Positions 27,382 through 35,441 of a DNA stretch of 64,000 nucleotides are shown piece after piece. Under the pieces are notes generated by a model, which was given only the letters and a program-made list of their open reading frames with translations, had not been told where the DNA came from and ran no database searches. The stretch lies in contig UQBX01000003.1 in NCBI GenBank assembly GCA_900539425.1, forward strand, positions 96,384 through 160,383. Reading direction: 5' to 3'. Position 1 is the stretch's first letter, and every line of letters begins with the position of its first letter. The position numbers and the translations under genes were made by a program. This DNA comes from an uncultured Oscillospiraceae bacterium. GTDB lineage: Bacteria > Bacillota > Clostridia > Oscillospirales > Acutalibacteraceae.

Positions 27382-27410
27382 AAGCCGCTGAAAACAGCGG
27401 CTTTTATTTT
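27382..27410 (+). terminator. Intrinsic terminator after P-loop gene
   Basis: AAGCCGCTG / CAGCGGCTT with an AAAA loop, then TTATTTTT. Confidence 0.9.
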
Positions 27411-27495
27411 TCGTATTATTTACAATCGTCCTTGCCATGCGGAATTGTCAAATGTTAAAATAAAATTTAAGCACAGAATAATTTTAATTTTTCTA

Positions 27496-27524
27496 TTGAC
27501 AAAAAGTCCTCTAATATATATAAT
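27496..27524 (+). promoter_or_regulatory. Consensus promoter for yceD-rpmF-der-plsY
   Basis: Perfect TTGACA (27496-27501), 17-bp spacer, perfect TATAAT (27519-27524), 28 bp before the YceD start. This is the strongest sigma-A promoter in the window, fitting ribosomal protein expression. Confidence 0.92.
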
Positions 27525-27552
27525 ACTTAAAGTGCAGACGAGGTGTGGCTTT

Positions 27553-28059
27553 ATGAAAATTGATGTTTCAAATCTTTTTAACGGAGATTCAAAGCCCATT
27601 AAAATTGACTACACGCTGGATTTAGAGGATCTGGTCTACAGTACCTATAATCCTATTAAGGACGGTGCTGAAGTCAAAGGCTCGGTTTATGAAAAGGCAA
27701 ATGTTGTCTTTCTTGATACTGAGGTTTCCTTTAAATTTTACGGTTTTTGTGACAGATGTGCCGAGGAAGTCATCAAAGATATGAGTTTCCCGGTAAAAAA
27801 GATCCTTGTTCCTAAACTCGCCAACGACGCCGATGCTGATTTTGATGAATACGTTGTTGTGCCAAACGGAATACTTGATCTGAATGAATTTATAACTGAA
27901 GAAATTCAGCTTTTTTTACCGTCAAAAATTCTTTGTAAACCTGATTGCAAAGGTTTGTGTTATAAATGCGGTAAAAACCTTAACTTTGGAAATTGCGGCT
28001 GCAAAAAAGACGTTGATCCGCGTATGGAAGCTCTTCTGCAGTTGCTTGATGAACAATAA
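27553..28059 (+). CDS. yceD: DUF177/YceD-family protein
   Basis: 168 residues from ATG 27553, which follows the consensus promoter and GAGGTG; a longer frame upstream would run through the promoter. It opens MKIDVSNLFNG and has the family's FYGFCDRCAEEV and the C-terminal CKPDCKGLCYKCGKNLN zinc-like cluster. YceD homologues lie directly upstream of rpmF across bacteria and are implicated in 23S rRNA accumulation. Here it is 37 bp before rpmF. Confidence 0.93.
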   Translation: MKIDVSNLFNGDSKPIKIDYTLDLEDLVYSTYNPIKDGAEVKGSVYEKANVVFLDTEVSFKFYGFCDRCAEEVIKDMSFPVKKILVPKLANDADADFDEYVVVPNGILDLNEFITEEIQLFLPSKILCKPDCKGLCYKCGKNLNFGNCGCKKDVDPRMEALLQLLDEQ

Positions 28060-28096
28060 TAAATCATACTGAATATAAATTAAGGAGGCTATAAAG

Positions 28097-28282
28097 ATGG
28101 CAGTACCAAAGAGAAGAACATCTACGGCAAGAAAGAATAAGAGACGTTCAAGCGTTTGGAAAATGAGTGCACCCACACTTGTTAAGTGCTCAAACTGCGG
28201 CGCATACACTGTTGCTCATAAGGTATGCTCAAGCTGCGGATATTATAACGGCAAGCAGGTTGTTGTTAAAGACGAAGCATAA
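28097..28282 (+). CDS. rpmF: 50S ribosomal protein L32
   Basis: 61 residues. It opens MAVPKRRTSTARKNKRRS and has two CxxC pairs (CSNCG and CSSCG), the zinc-binding form of L32. RBS AAGGAGG precedes the ATG at 28097. It follows yceD as in most bacteria and precedes der by 76 bp. Confidence 0.98.
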   Translation: MAVPKRRTSTARKNKRRSSVWKMSAPTLVKCSNCGAYTVAHKVCSSCGYYNGKQVVVKDEA

Positions 28283-28358
28283 CTTCTAAACATTTCGGAC
28301 GGGCATATTATATATGTCCGTCTTTCTTTTTAATATTTATTTGAAGGGAGGTTTTGCC

Positions 28359-29687
28359 GTGAAAGGCACTGTTGCAATTGTAGGAAGGCCTAATGTCGGC
28401 AAATCTACACTCTTTAATAAACTAACAGGTTCACGTATATCTATTGTTGATGACACGCCCGGTGTCACAAGAGACCGCATTTACGGTGACTGCGAGTGGC
28501 TTGGCCATAAATTTCTTCTTATTGATACAGGCGGTATTGAGCCGTATTCTGATGATGTAATTTTAAAGCAGATGAGAGCGCAGGCTGAAATTGCTATTGA
28601 AACAGCTGACGTGATAATCCTTGTTACTGATATTACAACAGGAATACTTGCCGCAGACAGTGAGGTTGCGTCAATGCTTCAGAAAAGCGGCAAGCCTATT
28701 GTCCTTTGTGTAAACAAGTGTGACAGCGTAGGTGCTGTTCCGCCCGAGTTCTATGAGTTCTATAATTTAGGTCTCGGAGATCCTTTTGCCGTGTCATCTG
28801 TTCACGGTCACGGTACAGGAGATCTGCTTGATGAGATTATAAAATATCTTCCTGAAGATAATAATAGCAGTGAAGAGGATGATGAGATTATAAACGTTGC
28901 CGTAATCGGCAAGCCTAATGTTGGCAAATCTTCACTTGTAAATAAAATATGCGGAGAAAACAGGACGATTGTTTCCGATATTGCGGGCACAACCAGAGAT
29001 ACAACAGATACTTTTGTTGAGAATTCTTATGGTAAATTTAATATTATAGATACCGCAGGAATACGCAAAAAAAGTAAAGTTACGGACGCAATTGAGCGTT
29101 TCAGCGTTATTAGGGCAAAATCTGCGGTTGACCGTGCAAATGTGTGTGTAATCATGATAGACGCTGTTGAAGGCTTTACTGAGCAGGATTCAAAAATTGC
29201 GGGTATTGCTCTTGAAGCGGGAAAAGCGTGTATTGTTGCGGTCAATAAATGGGACGCTGTAGAAAAAGATTCGGATACCATGAAAGAATATAAACAGAAG
29301 CTAAGCGTTGATTTTTCATTCATGTCTTATGCACCCGTTCTGTTTATTTCTGCTAAAACAGGTCAAAGACTTGATAAACTGTTTGAGCTTATAGCTTTTG
29401 TTCATTCTCAGAATTCTATGAGAATATCAACGGGCAAACTTAACGAAGTTCTTGCTGAGGCAACCGCACGAGTTCAGCCTCCTACGGACAAGGGCAAACG
29501 TCTTAAAATCTATTATATGACACAGGCGTCAACAAGGCCGCCCGCATTTGTTTTCTTTGTTAATAATGCGGAACTATTCCATTTTTCTTATCAAAGATAC
29601 CTTGAAAATCAGATAAGAGAAGTTTTCGGGCTTGACGGTACGCCGGTAAGATTTATAATCCGCGAAAGGGGAGAAGGTAAGAAGTGA
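28359..29687 (+). CDS. der: Ribosome-associated GTPase Der (EngA)
   Basis: 442 residues. The start was set at GTG 28359, with GAAGGGAGG upstream, giving the family opening KGTVAIVGRPNVGKSTLFN; an in-frame ATG at 28314 is unlikely. There are two tandem G domains (GRPNVGKST ... DTGG ... NKCD and GKPNVGKSS ... DTAG ... NKWD) and a C-terminal KH-like domain ending in the VRFIIRERG stretch. It matures the 50S subunit and is essential in most bacteria. It overlaps plsY by four bases (GTGA). Confidence 0.98.
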   Translation: MKGTVAIVGRPNVGKSTLFNKLTGSRISIVDDTPGVTRDRIYGDCEWLGHKFLLIDTGGIEPYSDDVILKQMRAQAEIAIETADVIILVTDITTGILAADSEVASMLQKSGKPIVLCVNKCDSVGAVPPEFYEFYNLGLGDPFAVSSVHGHGTGDLLDEIIKYLPEDNNSSEEDDEIINVAVIGKPNVGKSSLVNKICGENRTIVSDIAGTTRDTTDTFVENSYGKFNIIDTAGIRKKSKVTDAIERFSVIRAKSAVDRANVCVIMIDAVEGFTEQDSKIAGIALEAGKACIVAVNKWDAVEKDSDTMKEYKQKLSVDFSFMSYAPVLFISAKTGQRLDKLFELIAFVHSQNSMRISTGKLNEVLAEATARVQPPTDKGKRLKIYYMTQASTRPPAFVFFVNNAELFHFSYQRYLENQIREVFGLDGTPVRFIIRERGEGKK

Positions 29688-30364
29688 TTACCCCTGCTCT
29701 GATTATCAAGTGCCTTGCAGTTGCAGTTATTTCATATCTGCTCGGCAGTCTGAATTTTTCTATAATATTTTCTAAAACCTTAACTGAAGAAGATATAAGA
29801 AAATCAGGAAGCGGCAACGCCGGAGCAACAAATATGCTGAGAACTTACGGCAAGCGTTTTGCTGCTGTTACTATGATAGGCGATATCCTTAAAGTAGCTA
29901 TTGCTATAATAATTGCCTTTGCAATTCTCGGCGCTCCCATGAAGTATCTTTTTACAGTGCCTCAGGATTTAGAAGAAATACAGCGCATCATGATTTATAA
30001 AGAGCTTTCAGGGCTGTTTTGTGTGCTTGGCCATATCTTTCCTGTGTTTTTTAAATTTAAGGGAGGAAAGGGCGTTGCAGCCTGCACAGGCATGGTCATA
30101 ATTGTTGACTGGCGTATTGCGCTTATACTTTTCGTTATTTTTGTAGTAGTTGTAGCTGCTTCAAAGTGGATTAGTTTAGGCTCAATAATTATTGCAGTTC
30201 TTTACCCGGTATTGATTTTTGCTTTTTACACAAGCTGGCTTCTGGCTCTTATTGCTTTACTCTTTACTTTAATAGTAATAGTAGCGCACAGAGAAAATAT
30301 AAAACGCCTTGCTCAAGGCACTGAAAATAAAATATCATTTTCAAGTAAAAAAAAGCGCCCGTGA
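29684..30364 (+). CDS. plsY: Acyl-phosphate:glycerol-3-phosphate acyltransferase
   Basis: 226 residues starting at GTG 29684, which overlaps the der stop. An integral membrane protein with about five to seven helices. The three conserved loops are present: LLGSLNFSIIFSK, GSGNAGATNMLRTYGK (phosphate-binding) and GHIFPVFFKFKGGKGVA. It makes lysophosphatidic acid from acyl-phosphate, the first membrane phospholipid step. It lacks an adjacent gpsA, which often follows der-plsY. The terminator overlaps its stop codon. Confidence 0.96.
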   Translation: MITPALIIKCLAVAVISYLLGSLNFSIIFSKTLTEEDIRKSGSGNAGATNMLRTYGKRFAAVTMIGDILKVAIAIIIAFAILGAPMKYLFTVPQDLEEIQRIMIYKELSGLFCVLGHIFPVFFKFKGGKGVAACTGMVIIVDWRIALILFVIFVVVVAASKWISLGSIIIAVLYPVLIFAFYTSWLLALIALLFTLIVIVAHRENIKRLAQGTENKISFSSKKKRP

Positions 30365-30377
30365 GGACGCTTTTTTT
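30350..30377 (+). terminator. Terminator overlapping the end of plsY
   Basis: AAAAGCGcCC GTGA GGaCGCTTTT with one mismatch, followed by a T run; the plsY TGA (30362-30364) lies in the hairpin. Confidence 0.75.
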
Positions 30378-30400
30378 GATTTTATTATTGTCTTATAAAA

Positions 30401-30427
30401 TAAAAAAATCCGCCATAAGACGGATTT
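30401..30427 (-). terminator. Terminator of rpmB
   Basis: AAATCCG / CGGATTT stem; on the minus strand it is followed by TTTTTTTA. Confidence 0.85.
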
Positions 30428-30446
30428 GATTATCAGGTTATTTAAC

Positions 30447-30632
30447 TCACGCTCTTTCAACTTTGCCTGAACGAAGGCATCTTGTGCAAACATATACTCT
30501 TTTAGGAGAGCCGTTAACAATAGCCTTTACTCTTTTTACGTTGGGCTTCCAAGTTCTGTTGGAACGCCTGTGAGAATGGGAAACCTTTATTCCGAAAGTC
30601 ATTTCTTTTCCACAGTATTCACATTTTGCCAT
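30447..30632 (-). CDS. rpmB: 50S ribosomal protein L28
   Basis: 61 residues from the ATG complementary to 30630-30632, with AAGGAGGT eight bases upstream. It opens MAKCEYCGKEMTFG, continues VSHSHRRSNRTWKPN and carries CTRCLRSGKV, so it has the two CxxC pairs of the zinc-binding L28 form. In Bacillus rpmB is next to spoVM; here it stands alone about 12 kb away, on the opposite strand, with its own promoter and terminator. Confidence 0.97.
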   Translation of the reverse strand: MAKCEYCGKEMTFGIKVSHSHRRSNRTWKPNVKRVKAIVNGSPKRVYVCTRCLRSGKVERA

Positions 30633-30667
30633 TAGCGAACACCTCCTTGTAAATTTCGAACGCATAA

Positions 30668-30696
30668 ATACTACCACATATCTCAGCAAAATGCAA
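30668..30696 (-). promoter_or_regulatory. Promoter for rpmB
   Basis: Minus strand TTGCAT, 17-bp spacer, TAGTAT, about 36 bp before the ATG. Confidence 0.65.
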
Positions 30697-30754
30697 GCAT
30701 TTTTTATATAATTTTTTTATAAGGGAAACTTTCTGTTAAATTTTTTGCTTTTTG

Positions 30755-30783
30755 TTGATTTTAGATATTTATTTTATTATAAT
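30755..30783 (+). promoter_or_regulatory. Promoter for recA operon
   Basis: TTGATT at 30755-30760, 17-bp spacer, TATAAT at 30778-30783, 38 bp before recA. I saw no convincing LexA box in this short region. Confidence 0.75.
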
Positions 30784-30821
30784 AATTTAGATAAATTAAG
30801 ATATATTTGGAGGTTAAATAT

Positions 30822-31976
30822 ATGGCGGCAGATAAAAAAAGTATAACACAGGATAAAAAAGCTGCTCTTGAATCTGCGCTCAAACAGCTTGAAAAGCAGT
30901 ATGGTCCGGGAACAGTTATGCGTCTCGGTGAAAATTCACACCTTAATGTTGCTGCTATTTCAACCGGTTCGCTTACGCTTGATATCGCAACCGGAATAGG
31001 CGGACTTCCCAGAGGAAGAATAGTTGAGATATACGGACCCGAATCTTCAGGTAAAACGACACTTGCACTTCACTGTATAGCTGAATGTCAGAAACTTGGC
31101 GGAGTTGCCGCATTCGTTGATGCTGAGCACGCTCTTGACCCTGTTTACGCCGCTAATCTTGGCGTTGATATTGATTCACTTCTTGTTTCTCAGCCTGACT
31201 ACGGTGAGCAGGCTCTTGAAATCACAGAACAGCTTGTACGTTCAGGCGCTGTTGAGATAATTGTTGTTGACTCAGTTGCGGCTCTTGTACCAAGATCTGA
31301 AATAGACGGAGAGATGGGCGATTCCCATGTAGGTCTTCACGCAAGACTTATGAGCCAGGCTCTCAGAAAGCTTACCGGTGCTATTAATAAGAGTAACTGC
31401 CTTATCATTTTTATCAACCAACTTCGTGAAAAAGTTGGCGTTATGTACGGCAATCCTGAGGTAACTACAGGTGGCCGCGCTCTGAAGTTCTATGCTTCAA
31501 TGAGAATTGACGTAAGAAGAGTTGAAACAATAAAAGCTGCCGGTAACGAATTTGTCGGCAACAGAACAAGAGCTAAAATTGTTAAAAATAAGCTTGCGCC
31601 ACCGTTCAAACAGGCTGAGTTTGATATTATGTACGGCACAGGCATTAGCAAAACAGGCGAAATTCTTGATATGGCTGTTGAGTATGATATTATCAAGAAG
31701 AGCGGTTCGTGGTTCTCTTACGGCGATGAGAGACTCGGTCAGGGTCGTGATAAGGTTAAAGAGCTTATTCAGAATGATCCTGCTCTTGCAGAAGAGCTTG
31801 AAAATAAGATAAAAGCTAAAATGGCGGAAATACAGGAGACTGCAACACAGAAATATCAGGGCAAGCCCATTCCGAAAGCTGATATTGAGCCTGAAGAACA
31901 GGAAAACACCGTTAAACAGACAAGAGCTGCCGCAAGGGCTAAACTTGATATAGCTGTTGAAGACGACGAAGACTGA
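30822..31976 (+). CDS. recA: Recombinase RecA
   Basis: 384 residues from ATG 30822, preceded by TTGGAGG. Walker A is GPESSGKT at residues 72-79, with IIVVDSVAALVPRSEIDGEMG (Walker B and L1) and FINQLREKVGVMYGNPEVTTGG (L2). The C-terminal tail is acidic (AVEDDED), which moderates DNA access in RecA. It catalyses strand exchange and promotes the SOS response. It is followed, with a one-base overlap, by its inhibitor recX. Confidence 0.99.
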   Translation: MAADKKSITQDKKAALESALKQLEKQYGPGTVMRLGENSHLNVAAISTGSLTLDIATGIGGLPRGRIVEIYGPESSGKTTLALHCIAECQKLGGVAAFVDAEHALDPVYAANLGVDIDSLLVSQPDYGEQALEITEQLVRSGAVEIIVVDSVAALVPRSEIDGEMGDSHVGLHARLMSQALRKLTGAINKSNCLIIFINQLREKVGVMYGNPEVTTGGRALKFYASMRIDVRRVETIKAAGNEFVGNRTRAKIVKNKLAPPFKQAEFDIMYGTGISKTGEILDMAVEYDIIKKSGSWFSYGDERLGQGRDKVKELIQNDPALAEELENKIKAKMAEIQETATQKYQGKPIPKADIEPEEQENTVKQTRAAARAKLDIAVEDDED

Positions 31977-32581
31977 TGGTTATAAAATCGCAAAAAGGCC
32001 GTGGCAAGAAGATACATATTCTTTTGGACAGCGAATATCAGATTACAACTGATGTTGATTTCTGGTCCGAATACGGAGTTCCTGATGGCTCAGATATAGA
32101 TGAGAACGAATGGAACAGCATAAAGAGCAGTATAAATTACAGAAAGGCTCTGAATAAAGGAGCGGATCTTCTGTCACGTCGTAATCATTCAGAATATGAA
32201 CTCAAGACAAAGATAATGCGTACGTGTGATGCTGTTTCATCAGAAAAAGCCGTACAGCGTTTTGTTGAGTTAGGGTATCTGAATGATGAAGAATTTGCAA
32301 AAGAACTTGCAGAGCATTTGTTTACGGTTAAAAATTATTCCGCAGGAAATGTTCGTTCTGAGCTTTTGAAAAGAGGAGTAGACAGGGATATAGTGGCTTC
32401 TGTTATTGCTGATAATGATACCGACCCTGTCGATTCTTTAGTCAATATTATTAATAAAAAATATTTGAGAAAGCTGAGCGAGGAAGGCGGCAGGCAAAAA
32501 GTTACCGCCGCACTTGCAAGAAAGGGCTTTTCTTACTCCGATATAAAATCTGCTTTTTACAGGATAGAGAATGAAGAATAA
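31976..32581 (+). CDS. recX: RecA regulatory protein RecX
   Basis: 201 residues. It is helical throughout with the RecX three-helix repeats: SRRNHSEYELKTKI, FVELGYLNDEEFAKELAEH, KNYSAGNVRSELLKRGVD and the C-terminal KVTAALARKGFSYSDIKSA. An N-terminal ~60-residue beta-rich extension precedes the repeats, as in other Clostridia. RecX binds RecA filaments and modulates strand exchange. Its ATG shares a base with the recA stop (TGATG), and its 3' end overlaps rimO by 11 bases. Confidence 0.94.
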   Translation: MVIKSQKGRGKKIHILLDSEYQITTDVDFWSEYGVPDGSDIDENEWNSIKSSINYRKALNKGADLLSRRNHSEYELKTKIMRTCDAVSSEKAVQRFVELGYLNDEEFAKELAEHLFTVKNYSAGNVRSELLKRGVDRDIVASVIADNDTDPVDSLVNIINKKYLRKLSEEGGRQKVTAALARKGFSYSDIKSAFYRIENEE

Positions 32582-33899
32582 TTATAAAATATACGTTATT
32601 TCTTTGGGCTGCCCTAAAAATCAGGTGGACTGTGAAATAATGGTGAATAAGTTGATTTCAGGTGGGTTTACAATAGCTGACAGCATTGAGGATTCTGATG
32701 CTGTGCTTATCAATACTTGCGCTTTTATTGAAGATGCAAAAACAGAAGCTATTGAAACCATACTTGAAGTAGCTGAATATAAAAAAGCAGGAATAATATC
32801 TGCTATAATAGTTACGGGCTGTCTTTCTGAGCGTTATCAGGATGAAGTGATTAAGGAAATGCCCGAAGTTGACGCTGTAATAGGCATTGGCGCTGATAAG
32901 GACATAGTTAAAGTGTGTATGAAGGCTCTCAGCGGCGTTACAACAAGCTTTTTCCCGTCAAAGGATCTGCTTCCCCTGAGCGGTGAAAGAACGCTGTTTA
33001 CTCCGCCTCATTGGGCTTATTTAAAACTTTCAGAAGGCTGTAGCAACAGATGTTCCTATTGCGCTATTCCAGGTATTCGTGGAAATTACAGAGAGCGCGA
33101 TATGGAAAGTATAATATCTGAAGCAAAAGAGCTTGTTTCACGAGGTGTAAAAGAAATCGTTCTTGTTGCACAGGACACAACAAAATATGGCGTTTCGCTT
33201 TACGGTGAATACCGTCTTGCTTCTCTTCTCAAAGAACTTTGCAAAATTAAAGATTTGCGCTGGATAAGACTTTTTTACTGCTATCCGGATAAAGTTACCG
33301 ATGAACTTATAGATACTATTGCCGAGGAAGAGAAAGTATGTTCCTATATAGATATTCCGCTTCAGCACTGCAGCGGTGAAGTTCTCAGAAATATGAACAG
33401 AAGCGGAAACTATGATGAGCTTAAAACACTGATTAATAAAATGAAAGAACGTATTCCGGGGATATCACTTCGCACAACGCTTATGGTAGGCTTTCCCGGT
33501 GAAACAGACGAACAGTTTGAAGAACTTTGTAAATTTGTAAAAGAAATGAAGTTCGATAAAATGGGTTGTTTTAAATTCTCGCCGGAAGAAGATACTCCCG
33601 CATATGATATGAAAAATCAGATAGATGACTCAGTAAAGGCTCGCCGTGAAGAAGTTATAATGGATATACAGTATTCTGTTACCGAAGCTGCAAATAAGGC
33701 AAGAGTAGGGAAAGAATATGATGCTGTTATCGATTCGTTTGAAGGTGTGAATTATATTGGCAGAAGTTATCTTGATGCGCCGGAGATTGACAGCGGTATA
33801 ATAATTTCTTCAGCTGAAAAGCTTGCGGTCGGAGATTTTATAAAAGTAAAAATAACCGATTATAACGGTTATGATTTAATAGGAGAGAAAGTACAATGA
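32571..33899 (+). CDS. rimO: Ribosomal protein S12 methylthiotransferase RimO
   Basis: 442 residues. It opens with the RimO form of the UPF0004 domain (VISLGCPKNQVDCE, VLINTCAFIEDAKTE). The radical SAM cluster motif is SEGCSNRCSYCAIPGIRG near residues 153-170, and a C-terminal TRAM domain ends the protein. It methylthiolates the conserved Asp of ribosomal protein S12. The gene starts inside recX and overlaps pgsA by four bases (ATGA). Confidence 0.97.
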   Translation: MKNNYKIYVISLGCPKNQVDCEIMVNKLISGGFTIADSIEDSDAVLINTCAFIEDAKTEAIETILEVAEYKKAGIISAIIVTGCLSERYQDEVIKEMPEVDAVIGIGADKDIVKVCMKALSGVTTSFFPSKDLLPLSGERTLFTPPHWAYLKLSEGCSNRCSYCAIPGIRGNYRERDMESIISEAKELVSRGVKEIVLVAQDTTKYGVSLYGEYRLASLLKELCKIKDLRWIRLFYCYPDKVTDELIDTIAEEEKVCSYIDIPLQHCSGEVLRNMNRSGNYDELKTLINKMKERIPGISLRTTLMVGFPGETDEQFEELCKFVKEMKFDKMGCFKFSPEEDTPAYDMKNQIDDSVKARREEVIMDIQYSVTEAANKARVGKEYDAVIDSFEGVNYIGRSYLDAPEIDSGIIISSAEKLAVGDFIKVKITDYNGYDLIGEKVQ

Positions 33900-34462
33900 A
33901 TTTACCTAACAAAATAACGGTATTCAGATTTTGCTGTGTACCTGCATTGATGGCGTGTGCATTTATTGATTTTAAATATCATTGGGTTGCAACGCTTATA
34001 ATATATTTTGTTGCCTGCATGAGTGATAAAGCGGACGGCATTATTGCCAGAAAATCAGGAATCGTTACTGATTTCGGCAAACTTATGGATCCGCTGTCTG
34101 ATAAAACGCTTGTTTTTGCCGCATACATAATTCTTTTTGATATGGGCTGGCATACAGATATTGTTATCATGATAATGCTTGCGCGTGAGTTCCTTGTTGC
34201 CGGCATCAGAATGGCAGCCGCAACAACAGGGGAGGTAATAGCCGCCAATGCTTTTGGAAAGGCAAAGACTTTTCTTCAGATGGCAACAACGGGGCTTGTT
34301 TTCCTGTTCCTTGCTATAGGAGAAGGCCCTGCCGATATAGATATGAATACCCAGTGGCTCAATATTTATTGTACTATAGCCTTCTGGATAGTCGGAATTG
34401 TTACAATGCTCAGCGGCATTGTTTACGCAAAAGACGGCTGGCATCTTATTAAGACAAAATAA
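33896..34462 (+). CDS. pgsA: CDP-diacylglycerol--glycerol-3-phosphate 3-phosphatidyltransferase
   Basis: 188 residues. Opens MNLPNKITVFRF as in most PgsA proteins. The CDP-alcohol phosphotransferase signature D-x2-DG-x2-AR-x8-G-x3-D-x3-D is fully present in DKADGIIARKSG ... DFGKLMDPLSDK. Four to five membrane helices. It makes phosphatidylglycerophosphate for membrane phosphatidylglycerol. It is translationally coupled to rimO, and the Cys T-box promoter begins just after its stop. Confidence 0.96.
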   Translation: MNLPNKITVFRFCCVPALMACAFIDFKYHWVATLIIYFVACMSDKADGIIARKSGIVTDFGKLMDPLSDKTLVFAAYIILFDMGWHTDIVIMIMLAREFLVAGIRMAAATTGEVIAANAFGKAKTFLQMATTGLVFLFLAIGEGPADIDMNTQWLNIYCTIAFWIVGIVTMLSGIVYAKDGWHLIKTK

Positions 34463-34465
34463 TTG

Positions 34466-34493
34466 TTGCAAATTTTACAAAATTGTATATAAT
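34466..34493 (+). promoter_or_regulatory. Promoter for T-box cysE-cysS unit
   Basis: TTGCAA at 34466-34471, 16-bp spacer, TATAAT at 34488-34493, immediately upstream of the T-box leader. Confidence 0.65.
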
Positions 34494-34499
34494 AATATT

Positions 34500-34742
34500 G
34501 ATATTGAAATGCATAGACGGAGAGAAGTAACTGAAAGTTCTTTTTTCAGAGAGCACGTTGTTTGGTGAAATTCGTGTATTAAGAAATCAGTGAAATGCAC
34601 TCCCGAGCTTTTCGGAGGAAATTTAGTATTCCGGAACGGTTTGCCCCGTTACACGCAAGGCTGTATTTAAGCAGTCAAGTATAAAGAAGAGTGGAACCGC
34701 AGTTTTTATTGCCTCTGTCATTTGACAGGGGCATTTTTATTT
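34500..34742 (+). promoter_or_regulatory. Cysteine-specific T-box leader
   Basis: A ~240-base untranslated leader between pgsA and cysE. The T-box core AGAGTGGAACCGC (34688-34700) is close to the consensus AGGGTGGNACCGC. Upstream is a long stem I region in which TGC (34596-34598), followed by a purine, is the likely specifier codon for Cys. The antiterminator bulge reads TGGA, whose last base pairs with a U discriminator; the tRNA-Cys at 63839-63913 in this window does have U at that position. A terminator closes the leader. It should raise cysE-cysS expression when uncharged tRNA-Cys accumulates. Confidence 0.92.
34711..34742 (+). terminator. T-box regulated terminator
   Basis: GCCTCTGTCA / TGACAGGGGC with a 2-base loop and one G-T pair, then ATTTTTATTTT. 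It competes with the antiterminator holding the T-box sequence. Confidence 0.9.
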
Positions 34743-34799
34743 TGAAACCATAATACATAATATTTAATAAGAACATTCAGTAATTCACGGGTGATTTTT

Positions 34800-35441
34800 A
34801 TGTTTGACGAATTCAGAGAATCGGTTAAAAGCTTTATGGAGCATGACCCCGCCGCTAAAAGCCCTTTTGAAATTGTTTTTCTTTATCCTGGCTTTAAGGC
34901 ATTGAGAAGTCATAGAAAAGCACACTGGTTCTTTAAGCATAATATGCCTTTTATAGCGCGCTTTATAAGTCAAAGAAGCGCCCATGCTACCGGAATTGAA
35001 ATACATCCGGGAGCAACGATTGGCAGGCGTGTTTGTATCGACCACGGCCATGGAGTGGTAATAGGGGAAACGGCTGAAGTAGGGGACGACGTAATGATTT
35101 ATCAGGGAGTAACACTGGGCGGTACCGGTAAAGACGTCGGAAAAAGGCATCCTACAATCGAAAACGGCGTTATGATAGGCGCCGGCGCAAAAGTTCTTGG
35201 CCCTATAACTATCGGAAGAAATGCCAAAGTAGCCGCAGGAGCAGTCGTGGTTAAGGATGTTGATCCAAACTGCACCGTTGTTGGCGTGCCCGGAGAGGTT
35301 GTAAGAATAGACGGCGAACGTGTTGATGATCTTGATCAGATTCATATTCCCGATCCTGTTATGACAGCAATAAAAGAAAACAAAAGAAAAATTGAAGAAC
35401 TTGAAAATGAAATTAAAACTCTTGAGGAGGCAGTAAAATGA
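34800..35441 (+). CDS. cysE: Serine O-acetyltransferase
   Basis: 213 residues from ATG 34800 (GGGTG upstream); an in-frame ATG further up at 34791 is less likely. It acetylates serine with acetyl-CoA, the first step of cysteine synthesis. The N-terminal helical part opens FDEFRESVKSFMEHDPAA. A left-handed beta-helix follows with hexapeptide repeats: HPGATIGRRVCIDHGHGVVIG (catalytic His), GVTLGGTGKD and KVLGPITIG. A Glu/Lys-rich coiled tail ends the protein. It overlaps cysS by four bases, so cysteine synthesis and charging share one Cys T-box. Confidence 0.97.
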   Translation: MFDEFRESVKSFMEHDPAAKSPFEIVFLYPGFKALRSHRKAHWFFKHNMPFIARFISQRSAHATGIEIHPGATIGRRVCIDHGHGVVIGETAEVGDDVMIYQGVTLGGTGKDVGKRHPTIENGVMIGAGAKVLGPITIGRNAKVAAGAVVVKDVDPNCTVVGVPGEVVRIDGERVDDLDQIHIPDPVMTAIKENKRKIEELENEIKTLEEAVK

